From contig NC_090698.1 in assembly GCF_040954835.1 (NCBI RefSeq), positions 40,477,501 to 40,541,500 on the forward strand: a stretch of DNA of 64,000 bases. The letters are read 5' to 3'. The translations under genes were made by a program, and so were the position numbers. Shown one piece after another: positions 51,362-64,000 of the stretch; position 1 is the stretch's first letter; the number at the start of each line of letters is the position of its first letter. Under the pieces are notes generated by a model. It worked only from the letters and a program-made list of their open reading frames with translations. It made no database searches and was not told the origin of the DNA. The stretch is from Lepisosteus oculatus (Eukaryota; Chordata; Actinopteri; Semionotiformes; Lepisosteidae).

Positions 51362-54300
51362 ATGGATCGGGAAAATTGCCTTGGTCGCCGGGGCTGCTTG
51401 GACTTTTGGACAAAGGAGAACAACAGTATTATAACAAAGTGGAAGGTAATTGCACCAACATACTGTAGTTAGCTTAACGAACGTTATAGATCCTTTCAGA
51501 TTTTTAATTTATATAACGTATTTATTTTTATTCACTGCCACTCTTTCTTTCTGCTGTTTTTCAAGGCATTGTTCATTTCATAAAAGTTGTACTAAGTGCA
51601 CGTGTAAGAAGTGCACGTACAGTTCATTGCTTACAAACTTGAAACGACTCAATTCCAAACTTTGGTGTGACCTGCATTATTTTAGATATCTTTACAAGTG
51701 CAACCTATTTACTAAATCTCAATGAGCAAGGTACATAAATGTAAGTAAAAACGGTGTTTCTTCCTGCGTACAGTCAGTTCAAAGAGTGCAGAAAGGAAAC
51801 CATCAAAAAGACCTACTGAAACAGTGCTACTCCGAAATTGGCAAGCTGCTTCAAAAAATACAAGGTAAGATAGCATATTAGTTCTCCCAATGTATAAAGA
51901 AAGTAAGACATTGGTTTATTTTATAACACAGAGTAAACTAGTTCACAATGTTCGCTTGTTTGTGTTTGACAAGGGCTACCCTCTGTTGCTGCCACCCTTT
52001 CTCTGGAACTGACTGTTCTCTACAACACCTTACTGTTCAGTTTCGGCCTGTCAGACCATGGAGGAGCTGGAAGAGGAGAGCTCCTGACTCTGGGTCTAGT
52101 CAGAGGTATAACTGCGCCATCTACAGGAAGTGAAATGTATAGCCTGCCTCATCTGCTTGTGGTCAGAGCTGTTGCATGGACAGCATAATTCTATTTTTCC
52201 TGTAACACCTGTTTTATTCTGTGTTTCCAGACCAAGACATTTGTTTAGTGATCTTTTGGAGAACAGTAATGTTGCGGACCCCAGAGAAGCTTATAGGATT
52301 TGATCAGACAGCAGAAATGCTACTTTTGTCTTGCCAAGTAGTTTTATGAACAGTGAGCCGAAAGTCTACTAGTATTTTGGCAGTGAGAGGTATTGGTAAT
52401 AGTAATTGGTTTTATTGTTATGTTTGTAACCTGATACTTTAAAACCTGTAGGCTTTTCACTATGTATTTTGTGATTTTGAGTGTTTTATGATTTTTGGTG
52501 CACGATAATGTGCTGTGTATATGCTTAAGACTGACCTTGTTTAAATCCTATTTACTCTGCCAGATGCAACACCGTTATTATATTACTTTTATTTTAAAAT
52601 TACCATACAGTCCAGTGTCAAACAGTAAAGAGTTCTCTATCTAGGACAGCATGTAACCAAGACCACCTCCATTTCAGGCCTCTTTGAGTTTCAATAATGG
52701 GAAAGAACTGTGCAGTATGTCGCAGTTGAATTTCAGTGAGTAAATCATCTATAGAGTACTCGTGAGTAGGTGCTGTACTTTAGGAATGACTCCAATGTGA
52801 TTTCACTTCGCCTAGCACTGGAAGCCTTGGACAGTGAGCCACAAAGCTCTGACCCCCTGGATCTGTGGCGAGCAGTACTGCAGATCTCCGGCTCTCAGGA
52901 ATGGATCGTTTGCTTCCACCAACTGGCTTGTCTGCAGTGGGCGGAGTGGCTATCTGCCAGCCAGCTTGAGAAGATCAGGGAACTGGCTGTCTTGCTGGCC
53001 GACTCACGGGTGAGCCACTGACGAATGGCAGAAAGGTTGTTTCTTTTGTTCGTATTGCATTAAGAGGAACATTTGTGTGGTCCGGTGAAGTCATTGACTT
53101 TAGCCTTGCCGTGCCCCGAAATTCTCGGGGAGTCCCTGGGACGCAAATGTGAACCAGGCTTTTCATCTCCATGGGTTTTCCAGTGGGGAATTGAAAATTT
53201 ACACGAAACAAAATGATTGATCCAGTGGTTGTGATTTAAAAGTGATTTGTTTAAAGTAAAAAGTAGATTTCTGTCAAATGTCCATGAAGTCTGTATTCCC
53301 TTTTAGATAGAAGTAAGGGATTTGCTCTGTTTTATGAAATCCACAGGTGTCATCTTAATTTCACCAGACCATAGTAGGAGAGCTGGTGAAATATCCTGCA
53401 AGCAGACTGTTGTCCTTTGCTCTCGCAAGAGGGTGTGTGAGTGGGTTAATCCGGTAAAGACAGTAACATTAAAAACATCCTTTAGGCCACCCAAAAAAAT
53501 CTCTCTTGCTTGTGCTAAGGGAATGGTTTCAGTTCATTAGTCCTGGAAGTTTCTGCTTCCTGCTAAAAGTGTTTTGTTTTTTGAAATCAACTAGTGATCC
53601 AAGGAAAAACAAGCTTACATCTGTAACCTTGACACCCTTGAATTGGCTTCCATCCCTTTTCATCTTGAAGAATTGAGAAGGTCAATAAAACTGCATCAAA
53701 AGAAGATGGTTGGATTTCTTTTGGCGTGTTTGCTTTAACCTGCCGTGAGAAATGGCCTTGTTGTCAGTTGTGAGGGTTTTACAGACTTACAGGCAGTTAA
53801 TGCAGTCATCCTTTATTTTCCAGTTATTAATGTCTGTAGTCCGCTGGCTGGTTTTTGTCACAGGGCTAGCTTAATATAGCCCATTAAAAATCAAATCAAA
53901 TCAAAGTTTATTTATCAAATGCACAACAATACGGCGTGCAGCAGTAGTTGCTGGCAATGAAATGTCTTTTCTGCGAGCTCACAAGAATCACAAAAATCAC
54001 AAATCACAGCATTCATGTTACGTTTCTGAAATTGAATAAAACTCAATATGAGTAGAGCGGCTACTGTATGTGTCTATGTGCTATGTGTCCATGGTGTATG
54101 CAATATATACATGTAGTGCAGTTATGCTGAATACAGTGAAAACTGTGTGTCCATGTAGCCATTACAGGTGATTTGCTAAAGGAGCTCCAGGTTGTCTTAT
54201 TGCCTGGAGGTAGAAGCTGTTCCGTAGTCTGTTGGACTTGGACCGTTTACCGGACAGTAGCAGGGAAAACAGTTTGTGACTGGGATGACTGGGGTCCTTG

Positions 54301-57300
54301 AGAATGGACCTGGCCTTCTTCAGACATCTGGCTGAGTAGATATCCTGGATGTTTGGTAGCTCACAGCCGGTAATGAGCTGCGCTGACTTCACCACCCTCT
54401 GCAGTACTTTGCGATCTCGGGCGGAGCAGTTCCCATACCAGGCAGTGATGCAACCAGTCAGGATGCTCTCAGTAGTGCACCTGTAGAAGCTGGCCTGGAT
54501 ATGTGACGGCATGCCAAACCTCTTTAGCCTATGGAGAAAGAATATGCGCTGCCGTGCTGTTTTGACCACGGTGTTGGTGTGGTGGGTCCAGGTTAAGTCC
54601 TCTGAGATGTTAACTCCCAAGAACTTAAAACTGTTGACCCTCTCCACTGCAGTCCCACTGATGTAAATAGGTGTGTGATCTCCTCCCTGGTGTTTCCTAT
54701 AGTCCACAATCATCTCCTTAGTCTTTCTGATGTTCAGAGAGAGGTTGTTCTCCTGGCACCATGCTGCCAGGGTTTCAACCTCCTTCCTGTACGCAGACTC
54801 TTCACCATCTGCGATCAGGCCAATGACTGTTGTATTGTCCGCAAACTTAATGATGGTGTTTGAGTTATGCATGGCAACACAATCATGGGTAAATAAGGAG
54901 TAGAGGACAGGGCTAAGCACACAGCCTTGGGGGGCTCCAGTGTTTAGAGTCAGGGTAGAGGATATGTTGGTGCCCACCTTCAACACCTGCGGACGTTCCG
55001 TCAAGAAGTCCAGGATCCAATTACAGAGGGAGGTGTTCAGTCCCAGGTCCTGGAGCTTGATGACGAGCTTTGAGGGCACTATGGTATTGAATGCTGAGCT
55101 GTAATCAACAAACAGCATTCTCACATTATGTTCCTTTCTTATCTAGGTGTGAGAGGGCAGTGGCAATAGCATCTTCTGTTGATCTGTTCTGGCGATTCAC
55201 AAATTGCAGTGGGTCTAGGGTGTCAGGCAGTGAGGAGGTGACATATGCTTTGACCAACCGCTTGAAGCACTTCATGATAACTGATGTGAGTGCAACAGGG
55301 CGGTAGTCATTCAGGCTGCTGACTCTGGGTTTCTTAGGAACAGGGACAATGGTGGTTTTCTTAAAGCAAGAAGGAACTATAGACTGACCTAGAGTGTACA
55401 GTGTTTTCATTTTCAATTTCGGTGACATTTACTCCCATCAAAATATCAGGTTTGACCTCCAATTTGCTCGTATATTCAGAAATGCTGGATTATGTACTGT
55501 ACTTGTGTTGAAATGCATCACATGTGCCCTGTGACTCACTGACAGCCAAAAAGGCCTTAGCGTGCCCGATAGCATGTAAAAGGTCTGTCACCTTTTCGTC
55601 AAGTGTGAAGCTTTAGCACTGCTGTCATAGAGGTCAGTCCTACTGTATGTGGTCAAAATCAATTTTAATTGTACAAGAATGTTGTTCCAAGAAGGCTAGT
55701 ACACTCTCGCGTCAGACTTTTCTGCTGACTATCAGGGGTTTGCTGAATGCCCCAAATGGTAGAGTTACTGAGTTTCCGAGTGCTATACAAAATGGGAATC
55801 TGTCCTTTCTATATGAGTGATTGCAAACTTAGGTGCAGTGGTGCCATATACTGCATATTAAATAGAGTTATTAGTGTCTGCTCTCTGCCAAGCAGAAGTG
55901 GAGGTGAATCTAATTGCTAATGTTACATTGTCTTACTGGATTTAATTCAAGGTGTTTAGCAAATACAGTTGACAAAACCTTTATCTTTGCCACCCATCCC
56001 TGTGATATTTAATCTCCAGGAGATTACAATTTTTAGATCTCTTAATTATTGGCTTCCGCCTTGAGTGAACAGAAGGCTCTCATTTCTGTCTTTCTGGACA
56101 GTCATGCTTTACATTCAACAAATATTATGTCCAGTGGACTCAATTTCCAGGCCTGGTGAATGCATTGAGACGCTAGTTTTAAAATGCAAATATTCTCATG
56201 CTGTTCCTCTGGACAGGACGCCATTAGTTTTTCTTGGCTAGAGTGGTTGGGTGTCACACAAAACTAATGAAGATATTCTGATAGACATTGACAACAAAGA
56301 CCTGGGGTGTAGAAGTCTGTTTACATGTTTCAGCACAGTGACCTTGTTCTAGAAAATTAATCATTGACTGTGATAGGATCAAGGATGATTGATCCTATTG
56401 ATTTGGAAGGATAAAGAAATAGCATTGATGTATGGGACAAACTAAATTAATTTAACCTGCAGTTTTCTTTTTTGTCCTTTCTATATGCAGAAAGGTTAAT
56501 ATTATCCTGAAGCCGATTCATTTCTGCAGAGAATTCATGAATAAGTGGCTTATGCTGTTTGCGCCCCATAGTGATTTGTCTGATTCGAGTAGGATTTGCT
56601 TGCATCTTTCCTGTTATTTTTGGCATTTGCATTAAAGAACAGCCTGCTTTGCATTATTTGTGCCATTTTACCCAATTATTTCACATGAACCTAAGAATCA
56701 ACACAACAGGAATAGCAAATAAAAGGATGCTTTTCAAAGTGTTGGTGGCGGTATGTTTCTCCTGTCTCAGCAGTGCTGTCTTTCTCTGAAAGACTATATT
56801 CAATGCACCATACGTAGGTTGCTAATGGGGCCTTTACATGGAGATTGCTGACTATGCAGATAAAGTAAGCACTACCACCACAATGCAGAGAATAAGCTCC
56901 TATAGGAAAGCATCCCATTACAGCTACCTGTGAAGAGTCCTCTTCTTTTATTGTATTATGCTTTGGAACTTTGCCTCAGTCTAGCTCATGATTCTGGTTA
57001 AGAGTTGCCTGTTTTTAATGATAAATCCACTCTTTGAGACTCACTTTGTTTCATTAATTACTCATTTTATGATAGGCTTCTTTGTTAGATGTCTAAATCA
57101 CTCTGGATGGATTGTTTTACCTGGACAGTTGTATAGGTGTGGCAAGAAGAATATATCAATACCCACTTTAAATAAATGTTTGTTTGTTTTTTAAGACAGA
57201 TCCTAAATTGTGGTTCAGTATTGATTTTGAGGAGTTTTCTGCATGTATGTGACAGTTTTTTTTCTCTCTTTCAGACAGAGGCATTTTCACCTCCAGCAGA

Positions 57301-60300
57301 CACGCTGATGGCAGTTAGAAATATAAGCTTGTCAATTGAAGAGAATCCCTCCCTTTCTGTTGCACTGAGTGCCGGGGATTTAAGAGAGCTCCTGTGCATT
57401 TGCACTGTGGTCACTCAGGGTTAGTATGACAGCCTGTGGCTGGGACTATAGTCTGGATTTAGAGGAGAAAAGTGAAAGGAATATAGAATGGAGATTCCAG
57501 CATCTAAGGTCTACTTTCTCAGAGCCAGAATGTTTAAGGTCATTTCTTAGAGCTAAATTTGCCTTTTTAACAGATGAAAGTGATCTTTAAAGTCCCCAAT
57601 AGCAAAGCATTTTATCTTTTAACTAACTTTTTGTAAGTCAGAATATTTGCAAGAAAAACAAATCCAGAAAAATATTATAATCTCAAAATACCTCATGTTG
57701 GAAGAGTGTGTCACATTTATTACTGTTCCAGAAAATATGTGCCATTCTTGACCTGGAATGATCTCCTCCAATATGTTGCTATTAATTACATCAAGCCTGT
57801 ATTGTCTTAGGGTAGCACAGTGGTGCTGTAATTAGCATGGCTGTTATGTAGCGCTGGGGCCCTGGGTTCAATTCGTGGTATGCTATCTGCGCTGAGTTCG
57901 TATGTCCTGCAGGTACTCGGGTTTCCTCCCACTGTCCACAAAAACATACTGGTAGGTTAATTGGCTTCTGGAAAAATTGACCCTGGTGTGAGTGTTTGCG
58001 TGCAGTTTGCGTCTGTTCATCCAGGTTATATCCCGCTACATTAATTGCCTTCCAGAGCCTGTCCTGGCTCCCCCACGACCCTGAGTTAGATCAGGTGGTT
58101 AGAAAATGAATGGATTTTTTTTTTTGCTTTAATGTCTGTTGTACTTTTAAAAGGCAAATCACTTAAAACACAAATTACACACAGCACAAGTGCAATTAAT
58201 TTGTTTCGTCAAACCTACAGTATGTATGTTAAGGTAAACATGAAAAACTGTATAATTTTATACGGAATCTTAGTTTTTCTGTAAAATTAAAATAATTGAA
58301 TAATTCTATCTCTTTAATTATGGTGTATCTTCGGTTTAAAGAAGTGACGTAGGTCAACAATTTTTGTTAAAGAGTACAAAAACATTTTTTAAAGGAGTGT
58401 AGGCTGCAGTAAAGGTTTAAGAACTACTGGCTTAGACTCTAAGTGAAATTTACCATGCAGTAGACCAATAGATACCATCAAATTAGCAAAATGCCAGAGG
58501 GTTAACCTCAAACTAAGCAGCCTCAACCAGACTTTCATGGGTGTCTGGTTGGGGCTATTTAGATAAGTAGATGAGTTTAATATCTCCCCCCAAGCTATGA
58601 GTAGTGCGTAAAACTTCTGCTCTTGGTGACTCTGTATTAATTGTGTCTAGTTGTGACAAATAAAAAGGTTAAGGGCCTTTGATGTATGAACGTGGCCATA
58701 CTGAGTGGCAGAGTTTCCCAAGAGTCAGATTTGCTTTTTTTTAAAGCTTTAGTCTTTTTTAAGAAATAGTCCCTTGAAAGGTGCCTGGTTGACATAAATC
58801 AAGTAAGGTTTCACAGATGCACAGAAGGCTTTTAAAACCAGTGACATTTGCAGTAAGCCATTGCTGCACAGGCTCTGTCATTCAGTTCCTATGTGTTTTT
58901 GGTAGGCGCTGAGATGATGGAGGCAGGGGAAGTTTCTGCGGCACTTCTTAATTTCCAGGAGGCTGCAGCCCTGCCCTGTCCGAGGAGTGTCCTGGCTCAG
59001 GTTCATACCTTAATGGGTCTCTGTTTAAGACAGCTGGTAAGAACTTGCTTAACTGCCTTTGTCCTTCTCTTGTGCAGATATACTTCAAGAGGTGTTTAGA
59101 TGACAAAGATAATTGTTCAGATTTGTTTGTGCGTTACACAAGGCATAGCAATGTCAGATTGATTATTGCCGTTCTTGACACAACACAATGGCTCTCCTAA
59201 TATTAGACATTTCTCATTTTGAACTCTTTCACTTTGTGGTGACTGCAACCTTGAAATATGAAACTTGAGGCAATTTGATTTTATTATTTTTCTAATATTC
59301 CTCTGTGTGGCTCCATGGGTGAGCCCAGATATCTGACCCAAAAACACAGCTCTGAATTTCATCCATTATCAGTAAACAAGGTGCATTATCTGACACCTTT
59401 AGAGGTGTTTCCCTGAGTTTCATCTCTGGTGTCTAGGTGGATGAATACAGTGGTACCTTCTACTATCTTATAATAGTTATGGTGAAGAAAAAAGACTATC
59501 TGGCAATGGTCAGAAATAATTAAGAACATTAATAGGGGTGTGTAATATATGGAAAGCCCCTATATGTACAATATTAACTTGTCTTGTAAGGAAGTGTGCT
59601 TTTGGTTGTGGTATACAGGGTAGGCCCCAGAGTGCCCTGCAGTGCTACAGAAAGGCCTTGGAAATAGATTTTGGCTGTCTGAGCGCGCTCTATCAGAGCT
59701 CACTTGTGTTCAGACAACTAGCAGTGGCACAGGCAGAGATGGAGGCCCTCCGTTTGCTTCATTCCGTAAGTAACTTATCATTGCTGAAAGCTACTTGTAT
59801 ACTTTCTAGCCTCACGTCAACTAATGCTCCTTATTTTGTTAGTTAATTCTAGAAGGGGCATCTGAATCTTTTCTTTGTTGGTGTCAGTGGTTCAGGTAAT
59901 GATCATTTGTCAGTTGAATCTCTTTAATAAAAATCACTTGGCAAATAGTTGTATGACTGGACAGCACACTAAAAGAGCCTGCTCAACTTGAATTACTACA
60001 TTTCGACAAGGAAAATTGAAAAAAACAAATAAATCATAGACACAGGATTAAAGCAAATACTATCAGTCTGTTTGAAAGAAGCTGAAGATGAGGATGGCTT
60101 ACAAACAAAGATCTGAAAACTCATCAGAAGGAGTCAGGGGGTATGGCAATAAGTATAACAGGCATTACCAGAAAAAAAAGACTGAGTACAGCTTGTAGAA
60201 GAGAAATAAGAGGAGTAACCCTGCGAGAATCTGTAGACCAAAGTAAGTACAGACGAGGCCCACTGTTCTCCACAGGCTGTGGTGTGTTCTGCACAGAAAG

Positions 60301-63144
60301 AGTCCTGCTGTAATTGGATCCATCTGATTACCCACGAGTCTCTGCTCTGCAGCCCGTCTCTGATCTCCACGTTCAAAACGCCAGCTGTGCTCGGTGTCAA
60401 GCACTCCCTGGCACAAAGCAATCTGCGTTACGGAAGGTAAGACTTCAAAGACAGATGTGAGACTTGATGGGGTCAAATAGTAAGTCACTTTCTTCTAGGT
60501 TTAAGATTTGTTTGTGCCACAATTGTTAAATAATGGGGAATACTGACATTTCATCATGGGTAAATTGTATCCTGCAGCAACAACAATAAAAATTACCTTT
60601 ATTTTATTTACTGCAGAGGACACTGGCACAGTAGTTAGTATTGCTGTCTCAGCGCTGGCGCCCTGGGTTCAATTCCAGACCTGAGGTGCTGTGTGGAGTT
60701 TGTACGTTCTCCCCATGTTCATGTGGGTTTCCTCCCACAGTCCAAAGACATACTGGAAGGTTAAGTGGCTTCTGGAAAAACTGGATCCTGTCTGAGGCAT
60801 GTGTGTTTGTGTCTCTGTGTGTGTCCTGTGGTTGACTGGTGTCCCCTCTAGGTTGTATCCTGCCTTGTGTCCTTTGCTTGCCTAGGCTCCTGCTCCCCTG
60901 CAATCCTGAATTGGATAAACCGGTTACAAAATGGATTTATCTACTTTCTTGGTGCCTAATTTCAAGGCAACACTGAATCCAGTAAGAAAAACATCAGCAA
61001 TTAGTAAGAGCTGTTTCTGCCCTCTGCATTGATCTTATCCCAGACTGAAAGTGCTCACATAGCTTATTGCAGATAAAAGACCTTGTATCTGAAAATCCAG
61101 TTAAGAACCTTAGCAAAACATTAGTTACAATAGATAATGTGTGATATTTACTGGGCAGACTGAAGTCTAAATTCTGTTTTGAAGCTACTAAACTTCAGAT
61201 TACACAAGCTGTCCTCCAAAGTGAACAGCACTTTACATTCTATAGAACATAATTCTAACAGGCAAATTTCAAATTGTAATGCCTTGTGTGTAACTGGTGT
61301 GCCAGGCCTACATAAGAAAAGACTGTAATAAAGGATAATCAGCCACTAGAGGCTGCTAAATAGTGCTTCAAATTGTAATGAGTTCATTTAGGCGTAATCT
61401 CACTAATGGTATAACTAAATAATTGTACAAATGGGGTATAACAGGAGAGAACACATTTTCACAAGGGACTTAATTGGTCGGTATATCTAAGGTTGTACGA
61501 GTGAGTGGTTAGAAGTTTGAGTTAGTGTTCTGTAGTTGATCTTTAATTTTCAGTATCTGTTATTTTGAAGTAAATTACTACTTTGTTGAAAAGCCTTGTT
61601 TTGTGTTAAGAGAGCAATTTTTAAATAAAACATTTAAATAAAGACCAAACAGCTTATTGGTGTTGAAAGGATAATGTGTTTTTGGTGTATTTCCCTGGAG
61701 CCACTATACAGATGGTTGGGATTATTAGTCTTTGATGAAAGAGGGGCTTGTGTTATTTTTCAAAGCACCAAAAACCAGCAATGTAGATGTTTTGTGGCTT
61801 ATTTTGTTTTGGAAAATGGAAAAAAATATTTTGAGGATATTATAGACTTCGATGTAACATTAAAACGTATTTTTTTTCTTCTAGTCAGTGACTAAGACTA
61901 CGAATTGTTATGCCCCAACATTAAAGTTGAATTTTTACAACCACACACTATGACACAAGGATTAAGACTTGAATGGTATGCATGAACAGTGTTGGGGGGA
62001 ATAATCTACTCTGAAGCAGTGAATGGCTTTGTTGGTTTTTGAGTCTAGTGACCCTATTTATCTATGTATTGCTTTTTATGGGTTATAGGTACTGTACATT
62101 AAATGTATATACCTGTAACTGAACTGTGTGTTGGGAATGTATCTTAAGCTAATTACATTCTTGCTTAGCTACAAGTGTTTTTTGGTCCTTAACTGTGTTC
62201 AGTGGCACATTCTTAAGAATGAGAAAAACCTTGTGCTTTAAGTCAAATTGACAAAGGTTATGCTCTCATGGTTCCAAGCCACCGTATGTACATTGCCCTT
62301 ATTGGGAACAATTCCTCTGTATACAGTACATCTCAGGGATCTCCTGTGCCACATTGCAGGTACATCGCAAACATCCAGGAGTTTGTCACACTGGATACAG
62401 TCAAGTCACTTGTCAATGTTCATAGCTAGTTTATTTAATTCTATCTATAACTTATTCTAACAATGTATCCACACACTGCAACAATCATCTAAAAAAGCTG
62501 CCTATATTGAGTGAAAAGGTATGCTGAATATCATGAACTGTATGTTGATGGTAAAATGTTAGCCACCTGATGTCCTAATACTCATTTTTGGGGTGTGTGG
62601 GAGAGGGTATCTGTATACCTGCATGAGCACTGTTGATTAGTGTTAGAATCACCTGTCCTGGTCTCCAACATCTGGATAAACCTGAAAGTGTACAAAAAAT
62701 GAGTAAACTAATGATTACAAAAACAGGTACATGGGAAGTTTAATTTTAGCTGTTGGCATAATTGTTGTTGTTTTTTTCGGGACACTGTAATTGAGATATT
62801 GAAAGGCGTGTTTTTCAAGACTATTTGATTAATTATTTAAATGCATGTTTGGTTGTCTTAATGGTGCATATGAGTCTAGTACAGCTGTTAATTAACTGTT
62901 TTATTTGATCAGGTGGGTACCAAGTAATAGGTTTATTCCATGCTGAAAAAAAAAAGAAAGAGAACACAACATTTCGGCCGTGGAGCCTTCACGGCTGAAA
63001 TGTTGTGTTCTCTTTCTTTTTTTTTTCAGCATGGAATAAACCTATTATTTGTGTTTTATTTGATGTTCTTTGTCCTACAGAATATCGGAAGCAGTAGAGC
63101 AGTATCTTGACCTGTTGACTTCATTTCATAACGATGAACAGCTG
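51362..63144 (+). CDS. fancg: Fanconi anaemia group G protein (FANCG/XRCC9), 5' part, runs off window
   Basis: TPR scaffold protein of the Fanconi core complex, acting in nuclear interstrand-crosslink repair. Exons seen: 51362-51445, 51774-51864, 51974 to about 52098 or 52105, about 52770 or 52784 to 53009, 57275-57419, 58906-59036, 59619-59765, 60276-60436, 63081-63144. The start [16 protein letters not shown] matches the human SCLDLW start region, and [45 protein letters not shown] and VEQYLDLL fall in the same order as in FANCG. The ATG at 51362 has A at -3 and G at +4; an in-frame ATG 72 nt upstream (51290) is less likely. The exon 3 to 4 phase does not close with the best-looking splice sites, and a short exon may be missing between 53009 and 57275. 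Downstream exons lie beyond 64000. The family is recognised from weak but collinear similarity. Confidence 0.88.
51974..52105 (+). CDS. fancg: fancg exon 3, donor uncertain
   Basis: The exon opens GG-CTA-CCC after an AAG acceptor and reads [21 protein letters not shown], matching the human LPAAVPVLPLELTV segment. Candidate donors are GTATAA at 52106 (phase 1) and GTCAGA at 52099 (phase 0). Only the second joins in frame with an acceptor found upstream of exon 4 (52769). The exon body is well supported; its 3' border is not. Confidence 0.6.
52784..53009 (+). CDS. fancg: fancg exon 4
   Basis: The frame reads [16 protein letters not shown], then DLWRAVLQ, then [22 protein letters not shown], ending CGG before GTGAGC. 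This is collinear with the human segment carrying LRELWDSVL and WLSADRLGDLALLL. The strongest acceptor (CTTTAG before 52784) requires an incoming phase 2; an alternative at 52769 (GAGTAG) requires phase 0. Confidence 0.7.
53885..55432 (-). mobile_element. 5'-truncated jockey/L2-type LINE with frameshift
   Basis: Two - strand frames encode reverse-transcriptase parts: [20 protein letters not shown] ... [18 protein letters not shown] (55428-55126), then [51 protein letters not shown] and the conserved C-terminal [24 protein letters not shown] segments (55124-54162). A frameshift near 55130 separates them, and the FADD catalytic box reads FADN, so it is inactive. The 3' end has TTTGA-type repeats at 53885-53906. 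In fancg intron 4. Confidence 0.92.
57812..58115 (+). repeat. tRNA-type SINE copy 8
   Basis: Head GGTAGCACAGTGGTGCTGTA, GGCCCTGGGTTCAATTCG, CATACTGGTAGGTTAATTGG, CCCCCACGACCCTGAGTTAG and a GAAAATGAATGG end. In fancg intron 5, sense orientation. Confidence 0.88.
60617..60940 (+). repeat. tRNA-type SINE copy 9
   Basis: Head GACACTGGCACAGTAGTTAG, GCGCCCTGGGTTCAATTCC, CACAGTCCAAAGACATACTG, CCTGAATTGGATAAACCGG, ending ACAAAATGGAT. In fancg intron 8, sense orientation. Confidence 0.88.
62925..63047. repeat. Foldback element copy 2, nearly perfect 58-nt arms
   Basis: Arms 62925-62982 and 62990-63047 are inverted copies with a single mismatch, including matching 10-nt A and T runs, around a 7-nt loop (GAGCCTT). 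It belongs to the same family as 50491-50631. It lies in fancg intron 8 and ends 33 nt before the exon 9 acceptor. Confidence 0.93.
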
Positions 63145-64000
63145 GTAGGTTCACATCATGAATCAAGTTAAGTCTCCTTGAGAAAGAGGTCAAGGATGAG
63201 TTTCAAAATGTTAATTTGATGTGTTACGCAAAAAATCCTCTCATCCTAAAGAAGAGCTAAACTACAAGAAATTCTAATACTTTTATTTTAGAGGCCTCTG
63301 GACTCACAACAACTTGTCTCCTCTGAAGGCCATAAGTAGAGAAAATACTGCATCAAATATCTAGTTTAAAGGTTTCAGTGGAGTGTTATTAGAAAGAAAT
63401 ATTCTAATAACAGGATTCATCTGGGTTTGCAAGCAAGGTGAATTGCATAATAAGTATTTTTTCCACCAAAGCCATGGAAAATAATTATTATGAGAAAATA
63501 ATTAAACTCTTCACATTCATGCCTAAAATGACTAGCCAGAACAAAAATTTCACTGCTCCACAGATTAGAGTGAGGAGCTGTGTTACTGTCCATGCCCTAA
63601 AAGTTCCAAGCGGAAATGAGGTAAAAAAAGTAAACACTTTTGGCTGTAGTGCCTTATTTACACACCTGAAGAGGGCTTTGCAATGTGGAATTTATAATTT
63701 CTTGTTCCATATGCATTTAATACCACAGAGACAAGTTAAATTCAATTCGTGGTTAAATGTCTTTTATTTCTGCTAATGTTCAGTCTGTTTTATAAGCATT
63801 TATAAATTTACAATGAAAATATACATTGGATGCTTTTTTCTTTCATATTTTCTTAAAATAATTAAAATGCTTTTCAGGAAACACGTATGTCTCTTCCAAC
63901 TTTGCAGCTGGAGTTGGCTCCACTGTATCAGTATTTCATGGTTTAATCTCTTTCAGGGGAGAAAATGAAAATTACAGATGCATTAAGAAAATAGAGAAGT

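Noticed and set aside
63438-63776. 112-codon + strand frame after fancg exon 9
   Set aside because: No similarity to the next FANCG segment and no acceptor giving the right phase was found; it is AT-rich intron sequence.

Overview
The window is vertebrate nuclear DNA, AT-rich, with long introns, canonical GT-AG splice sites and many degenerate transposons. Tc1-like DNA transposons, several L2/CR1-type LINE pieces and many copies of a tRNA-type SINE ending in a GGATGG-like tail point to a ray-finned fish. The repeat mix feels more like a non-teleost (gar, bowfin or bichir type) than a teleost, but that is an impression and not a result.

Three protein-coding genes are supported. (1) pias2, a SUMO E3 ligase, lies on the + strand at 10780-31234. 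Fourteen coding exons were placed by hand; they join without a frame break into 627 codons plus stop. (2) eef2, translation elongation factor 2, lies on the - strand at 48020-32851. Fifteen coding exons join into 859 codons plus stop, and the first exon encodes only the initiator Met. (3) fancg, a Fanconi anaemia TPR protein, lies on the + strand from 51362 and runs off the right edge. Nine exons are visible; one junction (exon 3 to 4) is unresolved. pias2 and eef2 are tail to tail with about 1.1 kb between poly(A) signals. eef2 and fancg are head to head with about 3.3 kb between start codons.

Region by region: 1-10.7 kb has no recognisable gene, only repeats (a dead L2 LINE on the - strand, a 5S-rRNA-like segment, a GC-rich LTR-like block, a TTA microsatellite, a short hairpin, a SINE). 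10.78-31.2 kb is pias2. Its introns 12 and 13 are packed with mobile DNA: a 1.5 kb Tc1-like element, a 0.6 kb pogo/Tigger-like MITE, then the 38-nt exon 13, then a 3.0 kb TA-flanked element with large inverted repeats carrying tRNA-like pol III boxes, then a second inverted-repeat element and an L2 piece. 32.7-48.1 kb is eef2, with several SINEs in its introns and a promoter-like GC island in intron 1. 48.1-51.3 kb is the eef2/fancg intergenic space, which holds a foldback element and an E2F/CCAAT-bearing fancg promoter. 51.4-64 kb is fancg, with a jockey/L2-type LINE in intron 4 and a nearly perfect 58-nt-arm foldback just upstream of exon 9.

The genes do not form a functional operon-like unit. 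They act separately in SUMO ligation, ribosomal translocation and interstrand-crosslink repair. The most unusual material is the palindromic and foldback DNA in pias2 intron 13 and fancg intron 8.
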